Made by a program: the position numbers and the translations under genes
Origin: Vibrio gangliei
GTDB lineage: Bacteria > Pseudomonadota > Gammaproteobacteria > Enterobacterales > Vibrionaceae
DNA: 64,000 nucleotides
Reading direction: 5' to 3'
NCBI RefSeq assembly: GCF_026001925.1
Contig: NZ_AP021869.1
Coordinates: 1,116,001 to 1,180,000, forward strand
Shown here: positions 8,492 through 18,260 of the stretch, piece by piece
Layout: each line of letters begins with the position of its first letter
How positions within the stretch are numbered: the first letter of the stretch is position 1
Notes under the pieces: generated by a model
The model's database searches: none
The model's input: the letters and a program-made list of their open reading frames with translations, nothing else
What the model was told of the DNA's origin: nothing

Positions 8492-10825
8492 TTATCGTGC
8501 ACGACTACCCGCCGGTTTACCTTTCGGCTTACCTTTAAAACCACCTGGCTTATTACTTTGCCCAGCAGGTTTACGGTTCGCTCCAGCCGGTTTTTTATTA
8601 CCATTTCCGTTAGAACGATTACCTTGCGGGCGTTCACCACCTAAGCCTGGTTGACCTTTTGCGCCAGTATGTTTGGTCGCAAAGCGGTTGGCACCATGAC
8701 GGCCAGATTTACGACGTTGTGCAGGCATTAGGGTATCAACCGCATTTTCTGCTGGCACTAAACAGCTGGGCTTATCACCAATTAAATGTTTCTTACCCAT
8801 ATTGATCAAGGCTTCACGGATTAATGGCCAGTTAGCTGGATCGTGATAACGTAATAACGCTTTATGTAGACGGCGTTGACGTTCACCTTTTGCCACTGGC
8901 ACATTTTCACGCTGTTTATACTTTACACGTTTCAACGGGTTGGTTTCTGAGTAATACATGGAAGTCGCATTACACATTGGTGATGGGTAGAAGTTTTGTA
9001 CCTGATCACATTCAAAATTGTTTGATTTTAACCATAGCGCCAAATTCAGCATGTCTTCATCTTCTGTACCAGGGTGAGCAGAAATGAAGTACGGAATTAA
9101 ATATTGTTTTTTACCTGCTTCTGCGCTGTATTTTTCAAACATTTGCTTGAACTTGTCATACGTGCCCATGCCCGGCTTCATCATTTTATCCAATGGGCCT
9201 TTTTCTGTATGTTCTGGCGCAATCTTCAAATAGCCTCCAACATGGTGTGTTACCAGTTCTTTGACATATTCAGGGGATTCAATTGCCAGGTCGTAACGCA
9301 CGCCAGAGGCAATCATCACTTTTTTGATGCCTGGAACTTTACGCGCCGCGCGGTATAAATCGATTGTGTGGCGATGATCGGTGTCGAGCTTGTTACAGAT
9401 ACCCGGGAATACACACGATGGGCGGCGACAGTTGGCTTCGGCTTTTGGATCGGAACAACCTAAACGGTACATGTTAGCGGTTGGGCCACCAAGATCGGAG
9501 ATGGTGCCGGTAAAACCAGGTACTTTGTCGCGAATTTCTTCTAACTCATTCAAAATCGATTCTTGTGAACGGTTTTGAATAATACGACCTTCATGCTCGG
9601 TTATTGAACAGAATGAACAACCACCAAAGCAGCCTCGCATGATATTCACCGATGTTTTGATCATGTCGTAAGCTGGAATTTTGGCTTTGCCATACATAGG
9701 GTGTGGACGACGTGCATAAGGCAAACCGAACACAAAATCCATTTCTTCTGTTGAAAGTGGAATCGGGGCTTGGTTAACCCATAATTCACGGTCACCATGT
9801 TTTTGGATCAAAGCACGGCCAGAATATGGGTTGGTTTCCAAATGCATTACACGGCTAGCGTGGGCATATAAAATTCGGTCATTGCTGAGTTTTTCAAAAG
9901 GAGGCAAACGCACCGCGGTATGTTTTGCATCGTGGCGAGGCTTACGTTCAAGCTTGATAGACGCCGGTTGAATTTTAATCGCTTGCGCTGCGTTGTTGGC
10001 GGCATTTTCTGCTTGTTGATCTTTTGATTGTGTCTCGCAGTTGCTTTCCACTTCATACGGATTAATCGGCACAAAGACCGCTTTGCTTGGCTTTTCAATA
10101 CGAGAAGAATCAATCACGGTATAGCCTTCAGGTACAGCAGGTAGATTAACCGCCGTGCCACGAATGTTAGTCATGTCACTGATTGATTCTTGGTTGGCAA
10201 GGCGATGGGCCACTTCAACCAAAGCACGTTCAGCGTTACCAAATAATAAAATGTCCGCTTTGGCATCGAATAAAACTGAGCGACGAACTTTGTCAGACCA
10301 ATAATCGTAATGGGCAATACGACGCAGACTGGCTTCAATACCGCCTAGTACAATTGGCGTTTCTTTATAGGCTTCACGACAACGCTGCGAATACACTAAT
10401 GTGGCACGATCTGGGCGCTTTCCGCCTTCATTGTTGGGCGTGTAAGCATCGTCATGACGCAATTTTTTATCCGCGGTATAGCGGTTAATCATTGAATCCA
10501 TATTGCCCGAGGTAATGCCGAAGAATAGATTCGGTTTACCTAGCTTCATGAAATCGTCTTTATTGTCCCATTTTGGCTGCGCAATAATGCCAACACGGAA
10601 ACCTTGCGCTTCTAATAAACGCCCGATGATGGCCATACCAAAACTTGGGTGGTCGACGTAAGCATCACCAGTGACGATGATGACATCACAACTGTCCCAA
10701 CCGAGCGCATCCATTTCTTTACGGCTGGTGGGTAGGAATGGCGCAGGGCCAAAACACTCTGCCCAATATTTTGGATATTGGTTGATAGGCGTTGGCTTGC
10801 TAGTAAGTTGGATGTCGCTGTACAT
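8492..10825 (-). CDS. ygiQ: YgiQ family radical SAM protein
   Basis: This 777-residue radical-SAM protein of the UPF0313/YgiQ family has an N-terminal B12-binding-like region. The [4Fe-4S] CX3CX2C motif (C399, C403, C406 in [11 protein letters not shown]) is intact, and a second Cys cluster follows ([21 protein letters not shown]). The C-terminal 80 residues are low complexity, rich in Gly, Lys, Asn, Arg and Pro, with [18 protein letters not shown] repeats. Such tails are common in this family and may bind RNA. Residues 265-305 look like a variable insert. The biochemical role of YgiQ is not settled. GAGGTG 6 nt before ATG 10825 supports the start. Confidence 0.92.
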   Translation of the reverse strand: MYSDIQLTSKPTPINQYPKYWAECFGPAPFLPTSRKEMDALGWDSCDVIIVTGDAYVDHPSFGMAIIGRLLEAQGFRVGIIAQPKWDNKDDFMKLGKPNLFFGITSGNMDSMINRYTADKKLRHDDAYTPNNEGGKRPDRATLVYSQRCREAYKETPIVLGGIEASLRRIAHYDYWSDKVRRSVLFDAKADILLFGNAERALVEVAHRLANQESISDMTNIRGTAVNLPAVPEGYTVIDSSRIEKPSKAVFVPINPYEVESNCETQSKDQQAENAANNAAQAIKIQPASIKLERKPRHDAKHTAVRLPPFEKLSNDRILYAHASRVMHLETNPYSGRALIQKHGDRELWVNQAPIPLSTEEMDFVFGLPYARRPHPMYGKAKIPAYDMIKTSVNIMRGCFGGCSFCSITEHEGRIIQNRSQESILNELEEIRDKVPGFTGTISDLGGPTANMYRLGCSDPKAEANCRRPSCVFPGICNKLDTDHRHTIDLYRAARKVPGIKKVMIASGVRYDLAIESPEYVKELVTHHVGGYLKIAPEHTEKGPLDKMMKPGMGTYDKFKQMFEKYSAEAGKKQYLIPYFISAHPGTEDEDMLNLALWLKSNNFECDQVQNFYPSPMCNATSMYYSETNPLKRVKYKQRENVPVAKGERQRRLHKALLRYHDPANWPLIREALINMGKKHLIGDKPSCLVPAENAVDTLMPAQRRKSGRHGANRFATKHTGAKGQPGLGGERPQGNRSNGNGNKKPAGANRKPAGQSNKPGGFKGKPKGKPAGSRAR

Positions 10826-10955
10826 AAATTCACCTCAAATTTGGGATGCCAAAGTATACAGATATCAAACAAGATCGACTAGGATAAAAAGGAACTATTT
10901 TTTCTCTCATAGCTTTATAATTATAGGGGTTTAAACCGTTAGCCAAGGAGTTTTC

Positions 10956-11606
10956 ATGTCGAAACAAGTTGCTGTAATCTTAGCCGGATGCGGCGTTTTT
11001 GATGGTTCGGAAATTAACGAAGTGGTGTTGACCTTGTTAGCACTGGAGCAACAAGGGGTTCAGTATCAATGTTTTGCCCCTGATATTGAGCAAACTCATG
11101 TACTTAACCATTTGTCAGGTGATGAGCAACAACAAACAAGGAATGTGTTGCAAGAAGCGGCGCGTATTGTACGTGGTAATGTGAAAGATATTGCGGAATT
11201 AGACGTTAACCAATTTGACGGGCTAATTATGACCGGTGGTTTTGGGGTGGCAAAAAACCTTTCTTCATTTGCGTTTAAAGGGGCGGAGTTAGATGTGCTG
11301 CCGTGCGTAAGTAAAACCATGAAAGCGTTTTACGGGGCAGGGAAAATCGGCGGTTACATGTGTATTGCGCCTGTTCTCTTACCAAAAGTGTTTGAAGGGG
11401 TGAAGTGTACCATTGGGCATGACGCCGATGTGGCCGGTGCCATTACGTCTATGGGCGGAGAACATATTGAAGCTAAAGTCGATCAGGTAGTGTTTGATGA
11501 CAAATATAAGGTGGTCACCACTCCGGCTTATATGCTGGCTGAAAATATCATCCAAGCGAAATCAGGCATTGATAAGTTAGTTGCTAAGGTATGTGAAGCA
11601 ATATAA
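10956..11606 (+). CDS. elbB: isoprenoid biosynthesis glyoxalase ElbB
   Basis: This 216-residue DJ-1/PfpI-superfamily protein of the ElbB (YhbL) type has an N-terminal VILAGCGVFDGSEINE. The nucleophile region (GYMCIAPVLLP) has the conserved Cys after Gly-Tyr-Met. Members show weak glyoxalase activity and have been linked genetically to isoprenoid output; the cell role is uncertain. AAGGAG ends 6 nt before ATG 10956. A strong intrinsic terminator follows, so it is probably a single-gene transcript divergent from ygiQ. Confidence 0.93.
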   Translation: MSKQVAVILAGCGVFDGSEINEVVLTLLALEQQGVQYQCFAPDIEQTHVLNHLSGDEQQQTRNVLQEAARIVRGNVKDIAELDVNQFDGLIMTGGFGVAKNLSSFAFKGAELDVLPCVSKTMKAFYGAGKIGGYMCIAPVLLPKVFEGVKCTIGHDADVAGAITSMGGEHIEAKVDQVVFDDKYKVVTTPAYMLAENIIQAKSGIDKLVAKVCEAI

Positions 11607-11633
11607 ACAGCTTCTATTGCCGTACTTTGATTC

Positions 11634-11667
11634 AACAAAACCCGACTTATGTTGGGTTTTGTTTTTT
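11634..11667 (+). terminator. intrinsic terminator of elbB
   Basis: AACAAAACCCGAC (11634-11646), a TTAT loop and GTTGGGTTTTGTT (11651-11663) form a 13-bp stem with one G-U pair, followed by a T-run to 11667. It lies 28 nt after the elbB stop. Confidence 0.85.
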
Positions 11668-11673
11668 AGGAAA

Positions 11674-12435
11674 GTGAATCGGATCAGTAATCCAAGATTT
11701 TGGCGTGAGCATTTGCTAGAATATGCGCCTCTTTTCTTTGTCAATTTATGTGTCATGCTCATGTATTCCTACTTACTTAATGTTATTCCGCCGATGCTAC
11801 TTGGTGCGCAATTTGTTTTATTAATGGTGTTGTTAAAAGGCGAGATTTGTCCGGGGCAGCGAGGCCGTATTCATAAACAATTGCCAGTGATTGCGTTGTT
11901 ATGGTTAGCTATCAGCCCTTTATATTGGAAACTAGCGCTTATTGGAGTGTTGATCTTAGCGTTCTTTTCACAAGTTAAAGTGAGTAAAACCCGTGATTCA
12001 GGCCCAACCTGGTTGCTTAAAATAGCACTAGGTATAGCTGCCGCATTCAATATTTTCTTTATCCTTGGTAGTGAGCGACCGCAGGCATTATTCATTTTAT
12101 TTAGCATTTTGTTCTTAGGGGCAGGACTCAGCCATATTTTGCTGACCTTTGCTCGTACTCGCTTACAAGCATTTCATCGTTTACTGCCTGTTGCTGGCAT
12201 TATAGGCGCGATGCTGATCAGCCTTGCGGTGTTGTGGCAGACTCAACATTACAGCTTAAATTATTTGCATCAAATCGTGTGGTGGTTGGTGGCGTGTTTT
12301 GCTTTGATTTTATTGGGCATGGTTGGTTCTACTTGGCATATTTTCACTCAGCAAACCATCACTAAATGGAAGCCGGCCATGGGCTTTAGCTTTACCATTG
12401 TTGCCATGGTAGGCTTTGCGTCTCTTTTATTTTAG
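11674..12435 (+). CDS. polytopic membrane protein of unknown function
   Basis: About 253 residues with some seven hydrophobic segments, for example FFVNLCVMLMYSYLLNVI, MLLGAQFVLLMVLL, VIALLWLAISPLYW, LALIGVLILAFF and the C-terminal FTIVAMVGFASLLF. No family motif is recognisable. The frame continues upstream to 11581 across the elbB terminator, which cannot be the real 5' end. I take GTG at 11674 (AGG 3 nt upstream) as the likeliest start, but the first residues are uncertain. It has its own transcription unit after the elbB terminator. Confidence 0.7.
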   Translation: MNRISNPRFWREHLLEYAPLFFVNLCVMLMYSYLLNVIPPMLLGAQFVLLMVLLKGEICPGQRGRIHKQLPVIALLWLAISPLYWKLALIGVLILAFFSQVKVSKTRDSGPTWLLKIALGIAAAFNIFFILGSERPQALFILFSILFLGAGLSHILLTFARTRLQAFHRLLPVAGIIGAMLISLAVLWQTQHYSLNYLHQIVWWLVACFALILLGMVGSTWHIFTQQTITKWKPAMGFSFTIVAMVGFASLLF

Positions 12436-12531
12436 TCGCTAGTTGGGTAAGAACTTTTTACCCTTCATCACAGAAATTCACGGAAACTCGTTCTACTCTT
12501 ATTAAAGGATTTCTTGGAAAGGAGTAGATGG

Positions 12532-12726
12532 ATGGATTTAAGTAATATCAAACGTTGGGATAGCGTCATCTTACTCGGTATCGTCAACGAAAAGCTCAGA
12601 CTGGAATGCGACAGCTTTGATGAACTCGTCACCATGTATGAAATGGATGTCGAAGATCTGGTCGGTAAACTGGATGTGCTTGGTTATCAATATGATCCGT
12701 TGACCAATCAGTTCAAGGCAAGGTGA
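12532..12726 (+). CDS. DUF4250 domain protein
   Basis: A small 64-residue protein matching the DUF4250 pattern: MDLSNIKRWDSVILLGIVNEKLR, then a DELVxxYEMDVEDL helix and a GYQYDPLTNQF end. Function unknown. AAAGGAG at 12518-12524 lies 7 nt before ATG 12532, which sets the start; an overlapping ATG at 12528 is out of frame and the TTG at 12514 precedes the ribosome binding site. It is soluble, with no signal peptide. Confidence 0.82.
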   Translation: MDLSNIKRWDSVILLGIVNEKLRLECDSFDELVTMYEMDVEDLVGKLDVLGYQYDPLTNQFKAR

Positions 12727-12732
12727 GTTAAC

Positions 12733-12812
12733 GGGGCTCGGAAGCTCGTTACTCGTGACTCGAAAAGATCCAGTCTCTAGCAACGAGAAGTGAAACGCTC
12801 TAGCAACGAGCC
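12733..12812. repeat. dispersed CGAG-rich intergenic repeat, copy 3
   Basis: GGGCTCGGAAGCTCGTTACTCG at the left and CAACGAGAAG...CTAGCAACGAGCC at the right are opposed GCTCGTTxCT blocks that could form an imperfect hairpin. The element sits between the convergent ends of the DUF4250 gene and metR, abutting the metR stop codon. It is related in composition and motif to the copies near 7.2, 8.4 and 27.5 kb. Confidence 0.45.
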
Positions 12813-12816
12813 ACGG

Positions 12817-13728
12817 TTATACTATCTTTATCCCTTCTAAATGACTTTGGCACTGCTGCTTGGCGGTGCTAAAGAACGCTTGTAAATAACGCTTATCTTT
12901 TTCTGCGTGCCTTGTTGCTGCAAATAGTCGTCGCCATAAGCCTTTTCCTAACGGTTTACTGGTAATTAATCCTTGGCGTGAAAACTCACTGATGGCCCAG
13001 TTGGGCAGGGCTGCAACGCCTAATCCGGCTGACACCATTTGTACCAGCATCAAGGTATTATCTGCTTGTTTCCACTTGGCTGGTTCAATGCCGGCGGGTT
13101 GTAAGAAGTGTTTCACCACATCTAAACGTTGCTTTTGCACCGGGTAAGACAACATGGTCTGTGTGGCCAAATCTTGTGGCTCTATACATTCTTTTTCAGC
13201 TAATGGGTGATTGGTCGCGGTGATTAAACGCATTTCAAAATCAAAGAGGGGTTCATAATGAACTTCAGAGCGAGGCTGAATATCCGACGTAATCACTAAA
13301 TCTAGCTCACCGCCAACCAGTGCGGGAAGTGGTTCAAAGCCAAAGCCTGATGAGAAGTCGAGGGTCACGCTCGGCCAAGCGATTTGGTATTCCTTGAGCG
13401 CAGGCATTAACCATTGAAAGCATGAGTGACATTCGATTGCCATGTGCAAACGTCCATTCACATCTTCTTTTAAGCTCGCAATGTCATTTTCGGCTCTAGC
13501 AATTTTAGGCAATATATCATCGGCTAAACGAAGTAAGATTTCACCTTCTTGTGTGAACTTAATTGGGCGAGTTTTTCGTAAAAACAGCTTGCCACCAATG
13601 CGAGACTCAAGCTCTTTTAACTGGTGTGATAATGCCGATTGAGTGAGATGCAATGATGTGGCGGTCGCCGTCAGTGACCCCGTATCACGTAATACGCTCA
13701 TTGTCCTTAAATGCTTTATCTCTATCAT
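12817..13728 (-). CDS. metR: LysR-type activator MetR
   Basis: This LysR-type regulator (303 aa) activates metE and other methionine genes with homocysteine as co-effector. It has an N-terminal winged helix-turn-helix (residues 1-60, with SLHLTQSALSHQLKELE as recognition region) and a C-terminal periplasmic-binding-like effector domain. The sequence pattern (IEIKHLRTM, ECHSCFQWLMPAL, SSGFGFEPLPAL) is that of MetR. It is divergent from metE, the classical arrangement. AGGG lies 7 nt before ATG 13728. Confidence 0.95.
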   Translation of the reverse strand: MIEIKHLRTMSVLRDTGSLTATATSLHLTQSALSHQLKELESRIGGKLFLRKTRPIKFTQEGEILLRLADDILPKIARAENDIASLKEDVNGRLHMAIECHSCFQWLMPALKEYQIAWPSVTLDFSSGFGFEPLPALVGGELDLVITSDIQPRSEVHYEPLFDFEMRLITATNHPLAEKECIEPQDLATQTMLSYPVQKQRLDVVKHFLQPAGIEPAKWKQADNTLMLVQMVSAGLGVAALPNWAISEFSRQGLITSKPLGKGLWRRLFAATRHAEKDKRYLQAFFSTAKQQCQSHLEGIKIV

Positions 13729-13797
13729 TATTCACCCTCATGATGAAAAATTTTCCTTTAGATTTCTTCATAAACTACGCCTGAAAATCCATTTTGT

Positions 13798-13813
13798 AAA
13801 CGTCTAGACGTCT
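13798..13813. promoter_or_regulatory. tandem MetJ boxes
   Basis: AAACGTCT followed directly by AGACGTCT gives two adjacent 8-bp met boxes (consensus AGACGTCT), one with a single mismatch and one perfect. MetJ with S-adenosylmethionine binds such tandem boxes cooperatively. The site lies in the metR-metE intergenic region, so it can repress both genes. Confidence 0.88.
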
Positions 13814-13839
13814 ATTTTTAATGGTTAACTTTATTTGAT

Positions 13840-13852
13840 TGAAATAATTTCA
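13840..13852. promoter_or_regulatory. MetR binding site
   Basis: TGAAATAATTTCA is an exact TGAA-N5-TTCA palindrome, the MetR consensus, located 102 bp before the metE start. A second, weaker match (TGAAAAATTTTCC, starting at 13742) lies near the metR start. Confidence 0.82.
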
Positions 13853-13953
13853 TAATCAATGTGAATGAATAGACATTGCTAGTGTTGAATCAAGGCGTGA
13901 TTATTTAGCCATCCAGAAGGATATAACTGAATTTTAATTAAGGTAGGGATGGT

Positions 13954-16299
13954 ATGACACAACAGGCTAAAACAACGACTCATATTCTTGGTTATCCTCG
14001 CATTGGTGAGAAACGTGAATTGAAGTTTGCGCAAGAAAAATATTGGAAAGGGGAAATATCACAAAATAAACTGAAGCAAGTCGGTTCACAATTACGCCAC
14101 AGGCATTGGAATGATCAAGCCGTAAGTGGGCTTAGCTATGTTACGGCGGGTGACTTTGCTTGGTATGACCATGTGCTTACCACCAGTTTGTTAGTGGGTC
14201 ATGTTCCAGCCCGTCATTCTAATGGTGGTTTTCCAGATTTAGATACCTTGTTTAAAGTCGCTCGCGGTCAGTCAGTAAATGATCCGACATTAGATTGTGG
14301 TTGTAGAAACCCAGCTGAAAATAGCGACGCTGCTGCATCGGACATGACCAAATGGTTTAACACTAACTATCACTATATCGTGCCAGAGTTTAGCCAAGAT
14401 GATCGTTTTCAAGTGAGCTGGCCGCAGTTATTTGATGAAGTAAGCCAAGCGCTACAAGCGGGACACAATGTAAAACCTGTCTTACTTGGGCCTCTAAGTT
14501 ACTTATATCTAGGCAAAGAAGTAAACCCTGAAGAAGTTGATAATGGATTTGATCGTTTATCATTACTCGCACGTTTACTGCCTGCTTACCAGGCGATTTT
14601 AGGTAAGTTAGCGGCTTTAGGGGTAGAGTGGGTTCAAATTGATGAGCCGATTTTAAGCCTAGAGTTAGAAGATAAATGGGCAAATGCGTTTAAATTGGCC
14701 TATCAAATTCTAGCCGGTGATGTGAAATTACTGCTGACCACTTATTTTGACTCGGTCGAAGATAATCTTGCCAAAATCGTTGAATTACCAGTCGATGGTT
14801 TACATATTGATTTATCCGCAGCGGCGGAACAATTACAGGTTGTAAACCAAGCTGTACCACAAGATTGGGTGTTGTCACTTGGAGTGATTAATGGCCGTAA
14901 TGTTTGGCGTGCCGATCTACAATCATGGCTTGAAAAGTTGCAGCCAATTAAAGTACAGCGTGGTGATAAGTTATGGATCGCCAGTTCTTGTTCATTGCTG
15001 CATAGCCCAATGGATCTTGAGCTTGAAACAGAATTAAGCCAAGAGGTAAAAAGCTGGTTTGCGTTTGCCAAACAAAAACTCAACGAAGTCAGTTTGCTGG
15101 GCGCAGCGTTAGACGGCAATGGACATGCGATCGAAGCTTGCCAAAGTTATAGCCAACCAATTAAAGCGCGTTTGAGTGCTACGCATGTGAATAAACCGAG
15201 TGTACAAGCTCGTTTGCAATCTTTCACCACTGATTTAGCCGAGCGCATCGCGCCTTTTATTGAGCGGGCTCACCATCAAGCCGAAGTGTTAGGGTTACCA
15301 CTGCTGCCCACAACAACAATTGGCTCCTTCCCTCAGACAGCCGATATTCGTCAGCAACGCAGTGCTTATCGCAGTGGCCAACTGAGTGAGGCCGATTATG
15401 TGCAAGCATTAAGAGAACACATTCAAGATGCGATTCAACGCCAAGAAGCGCTCGATCTTGATGTGTTAGTCCATGGGGAAGCTGAACGAAATGACATGGT
15501 GGAGTATTTCGCGGAAAACTTAGCAGGCTTTCAAGTCACCCGCTTTGGCTGGGTGCAAAGTTATGGCTCTCGTTGTGTTAAACCAGCGATTGTCGTGGCA
15601 GATATTGAGCGTGAAAAGCCAATTACAGTCGATTGGTCTGTGTATGCACAATCATTAACATCAAAACAAATGAAAGGCATGTTAACTGGGCCAATCACGA
15701 TTTTATGTTGGACATTCCCTCGTGAAGATATTTCACGTCAACAAATCGCTCAGCAATTGGCGTTTGCCTTACGTGATGAAGTCGATGACCTACAAAAAGC
15801 GGGCATTAATATTATTCAAATTGATGAACCTGCTATTCGTGAAGGTTTGCCATTGAAGAAACGAGATCATCAAGCTTATTTAGACTGGGCGGTGCAAGCG
15901 TTTAAAGTATCGGCAGCCATTGCCAAGCCTGAAACTCAAATTCATACTCATATGTGTTACAGCGAGTTCAATGAGATCATTGATTCAGTAGCCGCACTGG
16001 ATGCGGATGTGATCACGATTGAAACCTCACGTTCAAATATGGAATTACTCAAAGCATTTGAAGAGTTTGACTACCCGAATGAAATAGGGCCTGGCGTGTA
16101 TGATATTCATTCTCCGAATATTCCAACACAAGAATGGATAACGGGTTTACTCGAAACGGCTGCGAAGAAAATTCCAACCGAGCGATTGTGGGTGAACCCA
16201 GATTGTGGCTTAAAAACGCGTAGTTGGGCAGAAACAGAAGCCTCATTACATAACATGGTGGAAGCGGCGAAAGCATTGAGAAAGCAATATCAGGAGTAA
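13954..16299 (+). CDS. metE: cobalamin-independent methionine synthase MetE
   Basis: It transfers the methyl group of 5-methyltetrahydropteroyltri-L-glutamate to homocysteine. The protein is 781 aa, near the family length of about 755. The N-terminal [14 protein letters not shown] and the C-terminal zinc-site elements are present: [22 protein letters not shown] (His and Cys ligands) and [10 protein letters not shown] (Cys ligand). [10 protein letters not shown] marks the start of the catalytic C-terminal barrel. It is under the MetJ and MetR sites upstream and ends at a strong terminator. Confidence 0.97.
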   Translation: MTQQAKTTTHILGYPRIGEKRELKFAQEKYWKGEISQNKLKQVGSQLRHRHWNDQAVSGLSYVTAGDFAWYDHVLTTSLLVGHVPARHSNGGFPDLDTLFKVARGQSVNDPTLDCGCRNPAENSDAAASDMTKWFNTNYHYIVPEFSQDDRFQVSWPQLFDEVSQALQAGHNVKPVLLGPLSYLYLGKEVNPEEVDNGFDRLSLLARLLPAYQAILGKLAALGVEWVQIDEPILSLELEDKWANAFKLAYQILAGDVKLLLTTYFDSVEDNLAKIVELPVDGLHIDLSAAAEQLQVVNQAVPQDWVLSLGVINGRNVWRADLQSWLEKLQPIKVQRGDKLWIASSCSLLHSPMDLELETELSQEVKSWFAFAKQKLNEVSLLGAALDGNGHAIEACQSYSQPIKARLSATHVNKPSVQARLQSFTTDLAERIAPFIERAHHQAEVLGLPLLPTTTIGSFPQTADIRQQRSAYRSGQLSEADYVQALREHIQDAIQRQEALDLDVLVHGEAERNDMVEYFAENLAGFQVTRFGWVQSYGSRCVKPAIVVADIEREKPITVDWSVYAQSLTSKQMKGMLTGPITILCWTFPREDISRQQIAQQLAFALRDEVDDLQKAGINIIQIDEPAIREGLPLKKRDHQAYLDWAVQAFKVSAAIAKPETQIHTHMCYSEFNEIIDSVAALDADVITIETSRSNMELLKAFEEFDYPNEIGPGVYDIHSPNIPTQEWITGLLETAAKKIPTERLWVNPDCGLKTRSWAETEASLHNMVEAAKALRKQYQE

Positions 16300-16310
16300 A
16301 TCGCTGAACG

Positions 16311-16339
16311 AAAGCCAGATTCTACTCTGGCTTTTTTGT
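16311..16339 (+). terminator. intrinsic terminator of metE
   Basis: AAAGCCAGA (16311-16319), a 6-nt loop and TCTGGCTTT (16326-16334) make a perfect 9-bp stem with a following T-run. Confidence 0.88.
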
Positions 16340-16354
16340 TATCTGTAATGTCGG

Positions 16355-17146
16355 TTATTTGGTAATACAGATAACATTAAAGTAGGCGTTTGGGCTTTGT
16401 TTGCGGGCGGCAATGTGGTTTTGAATTCGGGTCACGGTTTCAGAGCGGTTTAGCCAAAACTGAGATTTAACCGCATACTTCATCATAAAATTCATATTAG
16501 ACAAGATGATGTTGTATTCCTGCTCATTGGCAATTCGACTTTTCGCCGCCTGACAGACTGCCTTGGCTTGACGGTAAGTAAAGCTTCCAAGGTTTCTATC
16601 GTTATAACGAGTGATTTTCCCTTGGTATTGATCATCATAGGTTGGTAACAGGGCAGTATAAGCACCTAGAGAGTAGACGGGTGTCATGGTCGGATATATT
16701 AACTCGCTCTCTTCTTGAGTTTGTTGCTCTTCTTCAGCGGGTAGTGCGATTGAGGTCGGTTCCTTTTCCGGGGTGTAAGACTTTATCAATGCATCGCTAT
16801 AATTCATCTTTTTTACTAAGGTGAGCACGTATTTAGCGTCATCGAGTGTCAGCGGCCCGACCATCATCCGATAGCCATGATTGTAGGGTTGATTGGCAAC
16901 GGGGAAGGTGATTTTGTTTTGCATATCGCCTTTAAGATCGACATAAAGACGAAAACTATTGGCGTAAAGGTATTGCACAAAGTAAGCGGTTGAGGAATTA
17001 ATGTTGGCATTATCTGCGCCTAAAGGAAAAAGTGCGCAGTTCTCACCAATATAGTATTCATCCTTCACATTAGACGGAATGATTTGGCAAGCCTGAGTAG
17101 AAAATGAGATAAAAAACAGTAAGATAATTAAGGCAGATTTCAGCAC
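16355..17146 (-). CDS. secreted protein of unknown function with SPOR-like segment
   Basis: About 263 residues with a Sec signal peptide (hydrophobic 5-16, cleavage near TQA|C; the Cys right after could make it a lipoprotein). A central stretch, GYRMMVGPLTLDDAKYVLTLVKKMNY, has the shape of a SPOR domain (peptidoglycan-binding), but the match is weak. A Glu/Gln-rich linker (ALPAEEEQQTQEESE) follows, then a C-terminal region with YRQAKAVCQAAKSRIANEQEY and paired cysteines. I choose GTG at 17146 because GGAG lies 7 nt upstream; a TTG at 17152 is possible. I do not recognise a named family. Confidence 0.72.
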   Translation of the reverse strand: MLKSALIILLFFISFSTQACQIIPSNVKDEYYIGENCALFPLGADNANINSSTAYFVQYLYANSFRLYVDLKGDMQNKITFPVANQPYNHGYRMMVGPLTLDDAKYVLTLVKKMNYSDALIKSYTPEKEPTSIALPAEEEQQTQEESELIYPTMTPVYSLGAYTALLPTYDDQYQGKITRYNDRNLGSFTYRQAKAVCQAAKSRIANEQEYNIILSNMNFMMKYAVKSQFWLNRSETVTRIQNHIAARKQSPNAYFNVICITK

Positions 17147-17311
17147 AGTCAAACTCCATTTGAATTAGCGCTATGCTACAACACTTCTTATTTAAAGGCG
17201 AAATATACCCAAAAGGACAACGGATAATGTGTTGGGTATAAACCCCAACCAAATCAAAAAATTTTGCGATTGGGGCTTATCCAGTTCTTGTTCTAACTCA
17301 ACATTCCGTGA

Positions 17312-17749
17312 TTAATTAACCCAATCACGTAATGTGTAAGTTAGCGTATGTTGATCGTTAGAAAGTATGAGTGTGTCTTTTTGTAAGTCAATTTTACTCC
17401 AAGCGGACAATGTACTTGCTACCGCTCTTTCAGTGTTCATTGCGTCGCCAATACACATTTTCATCGTCATGGCCATTTTATCAATACGGAATTGGCCCGT
17501 TTCAGGGTTAATTTCCGCTTTACCGTGGAAGCCATTACAACCCGCGTTGCCGTGAGACATCATGTTTTCACCGATTTCAAGATCAGGTTGAGAACCGTTA
17601 GCTCCTTTAGCCACATCGTCACCGTCAATTTGAGATAAAACCCAATGATGATGCTGTAAATCAGCTGGTTTAACGAAGTCGGCTTTGTCCGTTGAAGAAC
17701 AAGCTGCAAGTAAAAGAGGGACGCTTAATGCTGTGATCAGCTTTTTCAT
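17312..17749 (-). CDS. META-domain (HslJ-like) lipoprotein
   Basis: This 145-residue protein has a lipoprotein signal (MKKLITALSVPLLLAAC, lipobox LAAC) and a META/HslJ domain (HHWVLSQIDGDDV, GNAGCNGFHGKAEI, MAMTMKMCIGDAMNTE). E. coli HslJ is a heat-inducible outer-membrane lipoprotein linked to novobiocin resistance. The ATG at 17749 is chosen: GGAG 6 nt upstream and a canonical lipoprotein N-terminus. A CCCCAA/TTGGGG inverted pair near 17243-17276 may serve as its 3' hairpin. Confidence 0.88.
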   Translation of the reverse strand: MKKLITALSVPLLLAACSSTDKADFVKPADLQHHHWVLSQIDGDDVAKGANGSQPDLEIGENMMSHGNAGCNGFHGKAEINPETGQFRIDKMAMTMKMCIGDAMNTERAVASTLSAWSKIDLQKDTLILSNDQHTLTYTLRDWVN

Positions 17750-17910
17750 AAATAACTCCATGGGTGTATTTGTTCTAATATTAACAAAAGATTAGATTGA
17801 AGTGATTGATAAAAGTTTAAATGTTTACATTTCTTGACGTATTGTGGTGGATTCCGCTATTTTCGTATGGCGTGTAACATATTTATAACGTTTTATAGTC
17901 GGGAGGGCGT

Positions 17911-18174
17911 ATGGAACAATTAGAGTTTTTTACTGTACCTAGCCCTTGTGTAGGTGTGTGCACTGTCGATGAAAAAGGATACTGTAAAGGTTGTATGCGC
18001 AAACGCGAAGAGCGCTTTAATTGGCTGAATTATACGCCAGCTCAACAGCGTGACATTATTCGCTTATGTAAGCAGCGTTATTACCGTAAACGCTTAGCCT
18101 TGCGCCAACAACAAATCCCGACTCAACATATTGATGAAAGCAAAGATGATTCACCTCAAACGAATTTGTTTTAA
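17911..18174 (+). CDS. DUF1289 domain protein
   Basis: 87 residues with the DUF1289 cysteine pattern SPCVGVCTVDEKGYCKGCMRKREE (four conserved Cys, probably metal or Fe-S binding), then a WLNYTPAQQRDIIRLCKQRYYRKR helix. A basic and Gln-rich tail follows. Function unknown; the gene is widespread in proteobacteria. GGGAGG before ATG 17911 supports the start. Confidence 0.9.
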   Translation: MEQLEFFTVPSPCVGVCTVDEKGYCKGCMRKREERFNWLNYTPAQQRDIIRLCKQRYYRKRLALRQQQIPTQHIDESKDDSPQTNLF

Positions 18175-18200
18175 TGAGAGGTAAATAGTGGTTTTTAAAA

Positions 18201-18225
18201 GTGGCGTTGAAGAGTCTAACGCCAC
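18201..18225. terminator. hairpin between convergent DUF1289 and small ORF
   Basis: GTGGCGTT (18201-18208) and AACGCCAC (18218-18225) form a perfect 8-bp stem with a 9-nt loop. TGTATTGTTTT follows on the plus strand and TTTTAAAAAC on the minus strand, so it may act in both directions. Confidence 0.65.
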
Positions 18226-18260
18226 TGTATTGTTTTCGGTATCACGAAAAACGGAATGAT

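Noticed and set aside
8324..8654. Two plus-strand frames of about 100 codons before and inside the ygiQ 3' end
   Set aside because: They run through the repeat elements and antisense to the Gly/Lys-rich tail of YgiQ; the Arg/Pro-rich product is an artefact of that.
8744..9100. Frameshift or fusion in the YgiQ C-terminal tail
   Set aside because: The frame is continuous, and low-complexity basic tails are normal for YgiQ in marine gammaproteobacteria.
14742..15119. 125-codon minus-strand frame inside metE
   Set aside because: Shadow of metE; no ribosome binding site or family pattern.
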